A DNA stretch of 60,939 nt. Source: CAZHRJ01 sp964534765. Its GTDB lineage: Bacteria; Lindowbacteria; 2-12-FULL-62-27. The notes beneath the pieces were generated by a model. That model had not been told where the DNA came from, made no database searches, and saw nothing but the letters and a program-made list of their open reading frames with translations. Both the position numbers and the translations under genes were made by a program. The DNA lies in NCBI GenBank assembly GCA_964534765.1, contig CAZHRJ010000002.1, positions 1 to 60,939 on the forward strand. The letters run 5' to 3'. This document shows positions 25,135-32,303 of the stretch, piece by piece (position 1 is the first letter of the stretch; the number at the start of each line of letters is the position of its first letter).

Positions 25135-26247
25135 ATGAAGAAAATCATTGTCATCGCCAATCAGAAGGGCGGCGTCGGCAAAACAACCATGTCAATCAAT
25201 CTCTCCGTGGCGCTCGCCGGCGCCGGCCGGAGGGTGCTTTTGGTGGATCTGGATCCGCAGGGAAACTCGACCAGCGGGCTGGGGATCCGGAAAAATCTGG
25301 AGAAGACCGTCTACGATGTGCTCATTCGGGGCAGTTCCGTATGGGAGTGCGTGCAGGAGAGCGGGTATCAGAACCTGGATGTTCTACCGGCGAATATGAA
25401 CCTGGCCGGCGCATCGATCGAGCTTGCGGGAATGGACTTCCGGGAATTTCTTCTGAAAAAGGGGCTGGACGCGGTCCGGGCCCGGTACGATTTTATTCTC
25501 ATGGATACGCCGCCCTCACTGGGTCTGTTGACCGTGAACGCGTTTGTCGCCGCCGACCAGATTCTGATTCCGATGCAGTGCGAATATTTCGCGCTTGAGG
25601 GAGTCAGCCAACTGGTCAAGGTATACGAGTCGATTCGAAACTTTGCCAATCCCAGGCTGGAGATTCTGGGCGTGGTGCTCAGCATGGTCGATTTTCGAAA
25701 CAAGCTGACCGACGCTGTCGCCGGCGAGATCAAGACTTTTTTCAACGGCAAGGTTCTAAATTCCGTGATCCCCAGGAATGTGCGGATGGCGGAAGCTCCA
25801 TCCTTTGGGAAACCAATCCAGTCCTACGCGCCGGAATCAAAGGGCGCGGTGGCAATCAATAATCTGGTTGAAGAACTTCTACGTGGAACGTACGCACAGG
25901 TACCGGACGAGCTGACAACAGGACTCCGGGCATCAGAATCGTCTTCCAACCCGTCAGAATATTCTGACATTAAAACTGTAACAAATGGGGGAAATTATGA
26001 AGAAGGCAGTATTAGGGAGGGGACTGTCGGCATTGATTCCGATGGAGAGTTCAGCATTGGAGCCAGCATACCTGCAGGAGGAGAAATTACAGACTCCATT
26101 AGTGTCTCAATTAACAGAGGATCTCAAGGCAGTCCAAGTAGTCCAGCAACTGGAACAGAGACAGGTGGAGTCAGCGGGTCAGATGGATCAATTGACCTCA
26201 CTGCCAATAGACTCAATAGTTCCGAATCCATACCAGCCGAGGATTAG
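25135..26247 (+). CDS. parA: chromosome partitioning ATPase ParA with extended C-terminal tail
   Basis: Deviant Walker ATPase that binds DNA nonspecifically and moves ParB-parS complexes. Walker A is KGGVGKTT at 11-18; DPQGNSTSG and MDTPPSLG follow. Typical ParA ends near residue 255, but this frame runs to 370 with a Ser/Gly/Glu/Asp-rich, probably disordered tail. The last 251 nt lie over parB in a different frame. Start is uncertain: ATG 25135 begins the conserved domain but lacks a ribosome site; TTG 25111 and ATG 25078 have G-rich sites before them, and the frame is open to 24922. Confidence 0.9.
   Translation: MKKIIVIANQKGGVGKTTMSINLSVALAGAGRRVLLVDLDPQGNSTSGLGIRKNLEKTVYDVLIRGSSVWECVQESGYQNLDVLPANMNLAGASIELAGMDFREFLLKKGLDAVRARYDFILMDTPPSLGLLTVNAFVAADQILIPMQCEYFALEGVSQLVKVYESIRNFANPRLEILGVVLSMVDFRNKLTDAVAGEIKTFFNGKVLNSVIPRNVRMAEAPSFGKPIQSYAPESKGAVAINNLVEELLRGTYAQVPDELTTGLRASESSSNPSEYSDIKTVTNGGNYEEGSIREGTVGIDSDGEFSIGASIPAGGEITDSISVSINRGSQGSPSSPATGTETGGVSGSDGSIDLTANRLNSSESIPAED
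25875..25890. promoter_or_regulatory. degenerate parS-like site inside parA
   Basis: ACTTCTACGTGGAACG matches the perfect site in 12 of 16 positions, including an intact right half up to the last base. Weaker than the other two. Confidence 0.4.
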
Positions 26248-27019
26248 ATTTAATGAGGAGAAGCTAAAAGAGCTTGCGGAAACGATACGTCAAAAGGGTC
26301 TAATTCAGCCAATAGTTGTTCGAAGAAATTCTGGACGGTATGAGATAGTTTCAGGTGAGCGCCGATGGCAGGCATCCCGCATGGCAAATCTAGCCAGTAT
26401 CAATGTCGTTATAAAACCAGTAGATGACCAATCGATGTTGGAGATGGCCATCATAGAGAATCTGGAGCGGGAGGATTTGACAGCGATAGAGATGGCGAAG
26501 GCGATCAAGATATTGCAAGAGCGGTTTCATCTGACGCAGGATGAGATAGCTGGAAAATTATCGAAGGATCGGTCGACGATATCGAATCTGAGCCGATTGT
26601 TATCCCTGCCTGATGACGTTCAGCGGATGCTTCTGGATGGACAGATCGAGTTTGGTCACGCGAAGGCGATCCTGTCGGTAGGGGATGAGGACGGTCGGCA
26701 GGAACTGGCGAACCGGATAGTCTCGGGCGGATGGTCTGTGCGGCGTGCCGAGGAGGAGTCGCGCCGGATGAGCGCGGGAGACGGTCTTGCGCGATCAGCG
26801 GATTCGGTCCCATCGGAGAATGAATGGGAATCACTGGAGCAGGAGATGTCGGGGCATTTGGGAAGCGCCGTGCGGGTGAAGATCCGGCGGGTCGGCACAG
26901 GATTCAAGGGGTCGGTGGAGATCCGCATTCACGGGACGGAGGATGTGGATCGGATCCTGGGAATTTTCCGGAAAGGATCACTGGAAACCCGATACCGTCC
27001 GGCGCCGTCTGGAAATTGA
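25997..27019 (+). CDS. parB: chromosome partitioning protein ParB
   Basis: A 340-residue CTPase/DNA-binding protein that loads at parS. The N-terminal MKKAVLGRGLSALIP is the conserved ParA-stimulating peptide. The N-terminal domain includes NPYQPR and the CTP-binding GERRWQASR and ENLEREDLT motifs; the helix-turn-helix follows (LTQDEIAGKLSKDRSTISN); the C-terminal dimerisation domain ends the protein. ATG 25997 has GGGGGA six bases upstream and starts the conserved peptide, so it is preferred to 25985. Its first 251 nt are shared out of frame with parA. Confidence 0.94.
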   Translation: MKKAVLGRGLSALIPMESSALEPAYLQEEKLQTPLVSQLTEDLKAVQVVQQLEQRQVESAGQMDQLTSLPIDSIVPNPYQPRIRFNEEKLKELAETIRQKGLIQPIVVRRNSGRYEIVSGERRWQASRMANLASINVVIKPVDDQSMLEMAIIENLEREDLTAIEMAKAIKILQERFHLTQDEIAGKLSKDRSTISNLSRLLSLPDDVQRMLLDGQIEFGHAKAILSVGDEDGRQELANRIVSGGWSVRRAEEESRRMSAGDGLARSADSVPSENEWESLEQEMSGHLGSAVRVKIRRVGTGFKGSVEIRIHGTEDVDRILGIFRKGSLETRYRPAPSGN

Positions 27020-27137
27020 TTTCTTCCCGGCAGATTCCGGCCGGTTGGAGCTTCGCGAAAATTTCAGTATCCATTTTTGCAAAAGTAAAGTTTGATATGC
27101 CCGGCTTCGAAGTCTGAACTGAACTCAGGAGTGCGGG

Positions 27138-28223
27138 ATGCGTCTGATATCGATTGACAAGGCCCATCAGGGTCATTCATTGCAAGAGAACATCTTCAAC
27201 ACCGAAGGTCAGTGTCTCTACACGACTGGGATAAAACTTGCCCCCCACGTCATCGAGAGGCTCCGCCAGATCGGGTACCGGCATTTACTGATATCGGACG
27301 CGCAGGATTCCGGGATCGAGGGCAAGCCTCTGATTTCGGACGGCCTGAGGCTTCAGGCGGTGCGGTTCATGCACAAGACCTGTGAGATGCTGTCGGGCAA
27401 GACGGATGTCAGTGTGGCGCCGGAGCTGGACGTGCGGACGGCATTTGAGATTTCGAACTCGATCGTGGACGAAGTGGCGCTAGGCGAGCGCGGCCGGGTG
27501 GTGGATGTTCCGTCGGTGAAGACCCTGAGCGGATACGGTCCGGAGCATGCGGTATCGGTAGCGGTGTATTCGGCCTATACGGGCGGCCGTCTGGGGTACA
27601 ATCTGATGCAGTTGCGGGATTTGGTTCTGGGGGCGCTTTTGCATGACATCGGGGAATCGTTTTTGCCGAGGGAAATCATTCATTCCGCCAAAAAGATGGC
27701 GCCCGAAGAGTTCGCGACCGTTCAGCAGCACGGTGCGCTGGGATTCAAGTATCTGTCCCGGTTTGACACGATCAAGGCGACCTCGCGCGCGATCACGATC
27801 CAGCATCACGAGCGCGTGACGGGTAAGGGATATCCGAAGGGGCTGCTGGGTCATCAGATCCATCCGTATTCAGGGATAGTCGGGGCATGCGACATCTATG
27901 ACGCGATGACGTCGGACCGGCCGTACCGCGCTCGGCAGCCGGCGATCGTGGCGCTGGGGGTATTGATGTCGAGCAAGGAAGCGTTATTTGCTCCTGAGTT
28001 GCGTGAAATTTTTTCACAACTCTTTGCGCCCTTTCCGATCGGCACCTGGGTGACATTGTCGGACGGCCATCAGGGGATTGTGAAGTCAGTGCCGAAGGCC
28101 ACGCCGTCGCGGCCGGACGTCAAAGTGATCTACGATTCACTGGGGCAGCTGGTGCAGTCGAGTGTGGTGAAGCTGAGTCAGACGCCGGATTTACGGATAG
28201 CGGGTATTCCCACGGAATTTTGA
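27138..28223 (+). CDS. HD-GYP domain protein (probable c-di-GMP phosphodiesterase)
   Basis: A 361-residue protein with an N-terminal segment of about 100 residues, an HD-GYP domain and a short C-terminal beta domain. H169-D170 in LLHDIGESFLPREI is the metal dyad; QHHERVTGKGYPKG near 222-235 holds the HHE and GYP signatures. Such enzymes linearise c-di-GMP to GMP, favouring motility, which fits the flagellar genes. No receiver or membrane region is seen, so the input is unknown. GGAG lies seven bases before the ATG. The 118-nt gap after parB holds no gene. Confidence 0.88.
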   Translation: MRLISIDKAHQGHSLQENIFNTEGQCLYTTGIKLAPHVIERLRQIGYRHLLISDAQDSGIEGKPLISDGLRLQAVRFMHKTCEMLSGKTDVSVAPELDVRTAFEISNSIVDEVALGERGRVVDVPSVKTLSGYGPEHAVSVAVYSAYTGGRLGYNLMQLRDLVLGALLHDIGESFLPREIIHSAKKMAPEEFATVQQHGALGFKYLSRFDTIKATSRAITIQHHERVTGKGYPKGLLGHQIHPYSGIVGACDIYDAMTSDRPYRARQPAIVALGVLMSSKEALFAPELREIFSQLFAPFPIGTWVTLSDGHQGIVKSVPKATPSRPDVKVIYDSLGQLVQSSVVKLSQTPDLRIAGIPTEF

Positions 28224-29684
28224 TTCATCCAGGATTTCGATCCGGATTGTTTTGAGAAAAGAGGCGAGCCGCCAGGTTGCGGAGAAATCGCCTTCGATCA
28301 ATTTGAAATGCCCAACCGCCGCCGGCACTTCGCCAAAGATGGGGTCGACCGGCACCCACCGGCCTTCAGCGGCGCGGATTTCATTCCAGGAGTGATAAAA
28401 GAATTGACCGTCCATATAAGCGAGTCCGGACGCGATTTTGCATTGGAATCCCGATGCCCGGCAAAGTCCCTGGAAGAGGGCCGAGAATTCATTGCAATCT
28501 CCCTGTTTGATGGCCAAGACCACTTCCGGCGTCGGGACGATGGACGTGGGGACCTGTCGAATGTGACGTTGCATCCACGAAACGGCGGCCTTGGCGAACC
28601 GAATCGGCGTCGTTTCCCCAATTGCCCCCGCGACACGAGCCACTTCGGAGGATGTGTCCTGCCCGGCCGATTCAGTCGCGGCCGAGTCTGCCCGCATGGC
28701 GTCGCGATCGGACTCGCCCCGCCGATCGTCGAAGATGGCCGCGGGGGTGACGGGCCGCAATTCGATGATCCAGTCCTCGGGTCCAGTCCGGACAATCTTT
28801 TGAAAATCGCCTTCGAGCTGGAGGTCCTCGAAAGGGACGCGGGACAGTTTCAGTTTCACCGCCCGGTCCGGCTGCGACGAAAATGGCGCTCCGGTCGGGA
28901 CGACGGCGGCGAAATGGGCGAGGTCGAGTTCAGCGGGATCATCCGAAGAGAACTTTTTTGCGATCGATTGATCATCAAGTCGATATTCGAGATCCATCGC
29001 CGGCATGGCGATCCGGTAAGGTTCGGTTGACGCGGTATCCACAAAGGAGTGGACGATGACCGCGCCCATTTTGGCAGTGATTTCAAAAAAGGATATCGTG
29101 CGGCCGTTCAGGATTTCCGTTCCCTGGCGTTCGACGGCGATGGCGACGCGGATGGGCAGAAAGTCGACAGGGTTAATGACGCGAAACTCCCAGTGTTTTC
29201 CGACGGCGAGATCCTGTGTGTGAATGATCTGATCGACCAACTGCGGAAACGTCCATTCCTCGATCGGGTAGGTCTTTTCCATGATGATTTTCCCGCCGGC
29301 TTCCGATCGCAGCCGGAACTGACCGCCGCCGGGTGGAACGCGATCGCCGCGGACGACGTAGGGCGTGCCGGCCGAGCCATCGGTTTTCTGGAAATATTTG
29401 ATGGGTTTGAAATCGTCCGAAGATTCGAGGACTTCAAGCATTTTAATCGCGACCGGCCGCCCGAGTGTTTTAGCGGAGATGAAGTGTTCAGCGTACAGCC
29501 GGAATCCGCCATCCGGCCTGCGGGTTCGCATCTGGCGGAGGTATCCGACCTGTTGGCCGGCGAGGTAGGCGCCGTACCAGGATTCAGAGTCAGGGTGTGG
29601 TTCGGGTGCAGTTATCGTTGTATCCGTCCGGCCGCAGGCGAAGGACAAGGGGATCAATAGGAACAAGAGACAGAATCGGTTCAT
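28191..29684 (-). CDS. transglutaminase-like lipoprotein
   Basis: A 497-residue secreted protein. The start MNRFCLLFLLIPLSFAC has a lipobox at LSFAC, so it should be lipid-anchored in the cell envelope. A long N-terminal beta-rich region is followed by a transglutaminase/protease-like core with C397 (GDCNEFSALFQGLC), H431 (FYHSWNEI) and D447 (WVPVDPIFG), the papain-like triad. It may act as a peptidase or cross-link envelope proteins. It overlaps the convergent HD-GYP gene by 33 nt. Confidence 0.82.
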   Translation of the reverse strand: MNRFCLLFLLIPLSFACGRTDTTITAPEPHPDSESWYGAYLAGQQVGYLRQMRTRRPDGGFRLYAEHFISAKTLGRPVAIKMLEVLESSDDFKPIKYFQKTDGSAGTPYVVRGDRVPPGGGQFRLRSEAGGKIIMEKTYPIEEWTFPQLVDQIIHTQDLAVGKHWEFRVINPVDFLPIRVAIAVERQGTEILNGRTISFFEITAKMGAVIVHSFVDTASTEPYRIAMPAMDLEYRLDDQSIAKKFSSDDPAELDLAHFAAVVPTGAPFSSQPDRAVKLKLSRVPFEDLQLEGDFQKIVRTGPEDWIIELRPVTPAAIFDDRRGESDRDAMRADSAATESAGQDTSSEVARVAGAIGETTPIRFAKAAVSWMQRHIRQVPTSIVPTPEVVLAIKQGDCNEFSALFQGLCRASGFQCKIASGLAYMDGQFFYHSWNEIRAAEGRWVPVDPIFGEVPAAVGHFKLIEGDFSATWRLASFLKTIRIEILDESKFRGNTRYP

Positions 29685-29795
29685 GGCGAGTTTGTCGTAT
29701 CAAACCGGTTTGTTCGAGCGCAATGACGGGCGGCATGTTTCAATCTACGGGCTCGTGTGATAATGTCGGGCGAGTTGGAAACAAACGCAGAAAAC

Positions 29796-29868
<73 letters not shown>

Positions 29869-29877
29869 CTCATGTCC

Positions 29878-29941
29878 GTCCCCGCCGCTTGTACCGGATG
29901 TTTTGCCATCATGGCAAAACTTGTACTGGGGCGGCAGGGAC
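29878..29941 (+). repeat. long imperfect hairpin between two tRNA genes
   Basis: GTTTTGCCA (29900-29908) and TGGCAAAAC (29912-29920) form a perfect 9-bp stem with a TCA loop. Outward, GTAC/GTAC, GCCGC/GCGGC and GTCCC/GGGAC pair in order, giving about 23 bp in a 64-nt structure that nearly fills the gap. No T run follows. It may steer tRNA processing or be a dispersed palindromic repeat; its core resembles that of 10769-10805. Confidence 0.6.
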
Positions 29942-29956
29942 TATGCATCCATGCAT

Positions 29957-30037
29957 GGGCGCGTGGCGGAACGGCAGACGCGCCAGGTTTAGGACCTGGT
30001 CCCGCAAGGGGTAGGGGTTCAAGTCCTCTCGCGCCCA
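29957..30037 (+). tRNA. tRNA-Leu (TAG anticodon)
   Basis: An 81-nt class II tRNA: acceptor GGGCGCG/CGCGCCC, D arm GTGGCGGAACGGCAGACGC, anticodon stem CCAGG/CCTGG around TTTAGGA (anticodon TAG, reading CUA), a long variable arm, and T arm GGGGTTCAAGTCCTC. CCA is not encoded. Confidence 0.95.
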
Positions 30038-30057
30038 ATGGTTGGATGAAAAAAGAG

Positions 30058-30086
30058 TTGCAAATGGGGCCGCCGGGTCATATAAT
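30058..30086 (+). promoter_or_regulatory. strong promoter of the rimP-nusA-infB operon
   Basis: TTGCAA (30058-30063) and a perfect TATAAT (30081-30086) are separated by 17 bp, just after tRNA-Leu. Transcription from about 30093 gives a 75-nt leader with the hairpin at 30117. Confidence 0.7.
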
Positions 30087-30116
30087 GGCGCCGCTTTGTG
30101 ATCTTGGAGTACTGCG

Positions 30117-30150
30117 ATGCGTGGGCGGGTCCCACGCATTTTGTCTTGTT
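30117..30150 (+). terminator. intrinsic terminator/attenuator in the rimP leader
   Basis: ATGCGTGGG (30117-30125) and CCCACGCAT (30131-30139) pair perfectly over 9 bp with a 5-nt loop, followed by TTTGTCTTGTT. It lies between the promoter and the rimP ribosome site, so some transcripts should stop before rimP. NusA, encoded next, acts at such hairpins, which suggests feedback; that part is inference. Confidence 0.65.
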
Positions 30151-30167
30151 AAGGAGGATCGAGGAAA

Positions 30168-30623
30168 GTGACCGTCGGAGTTGAAACGATCGAATCAGAG
30201 ATAGTCCCACTGGCCCAGCGGCATGGTCTTACCCTGTACGACCTTGAAATGATTCCTCTGGGCCGCCCGATGCTTCGGGTCTATGTCGAAAAATCCTCCG
30301 GCGGCGTTCAGATCGGCGAGATCGAGGCATTTGCGAGGGTGCTGATTCCCTATTTGAATTTGAAGGAACTGTTTCCGAGGGAGGGCAATGTAGAGGTATC
30401 GTCTCCAGGAATTTTCCGGAAACTGCGTCGTCCGGCCCATTTTCAATCAGCGGTTGGGGAACCGATCGGCGTCACGGCTCAGCTGGACGAGGGCAAGAGA
30501 TCGATCACGGCCAAGCTGGTATCGGTGAGCGATGAAGGCATCCGCCTGGACAGCGAGCAGCTTCCCTTTGTCCCCTTTGACAGGATCGTCCGCGCCCAGC
30601 TCCAACCGGAGGTACGAATTTAA
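30168..30623 (+). CDS. rimP: ribosome maturation factor RimP
   Basis: A 151-residue 30S-assembly factor. LRVYVEKSSGGVQIGEIEAF and the VEVSSPGIFRKLRRPAHF segment (family VSSPGLdRpL) are diagnostic, with an SH3-like C-terminal domain. GTG start with AAGGAGG and GAGG sites upstream. The gene before nusA-infB is rimP in most bacteria. Confidence 0.93.
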   Translation: MTVGVETIESEIVPLAQRHGLTLYDLEMIPLGRPMLRVYVEKSSGGVQIGEIEAFARVLIPYLNLKELFPREGNVEVSSPGIFRKLRRPAHFQSAVGEPIGVTAQLDEGKRSITAKLVSVSDEGIRLDSEQLPFVPFDRIVRAQLQPEVRI

Positions 30624-30635
30624 AATTCCCCAACC

Positions 30636-32303
30636 ATGCCAACCACCCGACGCAAGAAAAAGACATTAACCGTCGACCAGCAGGCTCTGCTTGCGGCGAT
30701 CGACGAATTGGAAAAAGAGAAGGGCATCAATCGGGAGATCATGTTCCAGGCGGTTGAGGCGGCGCTGATTTCAGCCTATCGAAAAAATCACGGTGTGACG
30801 TTCAACGTGGATTCGAAGATCGACCGCAAGACGGCCGACATTGTTTTCACGCGGTATTACGACATCGTGGAGACCATCGAGGATCCGGAGCTGCAGGTGA
30901 GTGTGGACGACGCCAAAAAGAAGGATGATGAGGCGTCCGTCGGCGGCCGGGTTACCGATCCGTTGGTGTTCAACGTTGATGAGTTCGGGCGTATCGCCGC
31001 TCAGACCGCGCGGCAGGTTTTGGTTCAGCGCATCCGTGAGGCGGAGCGTGATCTATTATATGAGGAGTACCGGACGCGCGAGGGTGAAGTTGTGACAGTG
31101 ATCGTCCAGAAGGTGATCGAGGACAAGGTGATTTTGAATCTGGACAAAGTCGAAGCGATCATGCCGGTCAAGGAGCAGATTCCGCGGGAGACCTATGGGA
31201 TCGGCGACCGGATCAAGGTGTATGTCGTCCGGGTCCGAAAAGGGATACGGGGGCCGCTGATCATTGTTTCGCGGACGCATCCGAAGATGGTGGAGAATTT
31301 GTTCAAGATGGAGATCCCGGAGGTATTTGACGGTCTGATCGAGATCAAGGGCATCGTCCGGGAGGCCGGAGTGCGGACGAAAATCGCGGTCAAATCAAAC
31401 GATCCGAATGTCGATCCGATCGGCGCCTGTGTGGGTGTTCGAGGCAGCCGCATCCGGACCATTTTGAAGGAAGTTCCCGGGGAGAAGATCGACATTGTGC
31501 CGTGGCATGAGGAGGTATCGACGTTTGTAAAAAATGCTCTTTCGCCCGCCCAGGTGATCAAGGTCAAGCTCATGGAGGACGGGCACACCGTTCAGGTGGT
31601 GGTTCCGGACAATCAGTTATCTCTGGCGATCGGCAAGAACGGCCAGAACGCGCGTCTGGCGGCGCGGCTGACCCGGCAGCGAGTGGACATTTACAGTGAG
31701 GCCGACTACGCGGAGATAGCCGCGACGGCGGCCAAGGAGGCCGCGGCGAAATTATTTGCGACCGCGGAGGATCTTCAGAGGGATCTGCAGCGGATTCCGG
31801 GGGTGGGCAAGAAAGCGGCGGAGTGTCTGACGAAGGCGGGATTCACGCTGCAAAAGATCACGGAATCGAAGCCTGGGGATCTTGTTGAAGTGGAGGGTAT
31901 CGGCGAGAAGAGGGCGGCGAAGCTGATCGAGGGCGCCAAAGAGGTGTATCGGGAAGTTCAGGCCGAGCGCAAGGAAAAGGAAGCGAAGGACGCGGTCGAT
32001 GCCGCGGCGCGAGTCAAGGAATCGAAAGCCGGTCCTGCGGGAGAAACTCCCGCGAAGGACGAGAAGGGCGAAAAAGAGCGGGAGGCATCTTCCGGAAAGA
32101 CGCGTCCGCGTCCGAAGAAGCAGGCCGAGGACGAATCGGCCGCCGCGGAAAAGGAGCAGACGGAGAAAGCGCCGCCGATGACGTTTGAGGAGGCGTTAAA
32201 ATTATTTTCGAAGCGACTGGGTGAGTCGAAGGCGGATGACAGCGGGTCAAAGGGGAGTCGAAAGAAGTCTTCCGACGACTCAGGGGAAGAGGAAAGCGCA
32301 TGA
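30636..32303 (+). CDS. nusA: transcription termination/antitermination factor NusA
   Basis: A 555-residue RNA polymerase-binding factor: N-terminal domain, S1 domain (about 140-205), two KH domains (GACVGVRGSRIRTI; VVVPDNQLSLAIGKNGQN), then helix-hairpin-helix motifs (IPGVGKKAAECLTKAG; VEGIGEKRAAKLIEGA). The C-terminal 110 residues are a charged Lys/Glu/Ala-rich, disordered extension not found in E. coli NusA. The stop overlaps infB (ATGA). Confidence 0.95.
   Translation: MPTTRRKKKTLTVDQQALLAAIDELEKEKGINREIMFQAVEAALISAYRKNHGVTFNVDSKIDRKTADIVFTRYYDIVETIEDPELQVSVDDAKKKDDEASVGGRVTDPLVFNVDEFGRIAAQTARQVLVQRIREAERDLLYEEYRTREGEVVTVIVQKVIEDKVILNLDKVEAIMPVKEQIPRETYGIGDRIKVYVVRVRKGIRGPLIIVSRTHPKMVENLFKMEIPEVFDGLIEIKGIVREAGVRTKIAVKSNDPNVDPIGACVGVRGSRIRTILKEVPGEKIDIVPWHEEVSTFVKNALSPAQVIKVKLMEDGHTVQVVVPDNQLSLAIGKNGQNARLAARLTRQRVDIYSEADYAEIAATAAKEAAAKLFATAEDLQRDLQRIPGVGKKAAECLTKAGFTLQKITESKPGDLVEVEGIGEKRAAKLIEGAKEVYREVQAERKEKEAKDAVDAAARVKESKAGPAGETPAKDEKGEKEREASSGKTRPRPKKQAEDESAAAEKEQTEKAPPMTFEEALKLFSKRLGESKADDSGSKGSRKKSSDDSGEEESA

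Noticed and set aside
27086..27093. Perfect sigma-28 -35 box TAAAGTTT upstream of the HD-GYP gene
   Set aside because: No GCCGATAA-like -10 follows at 11-15 nt.
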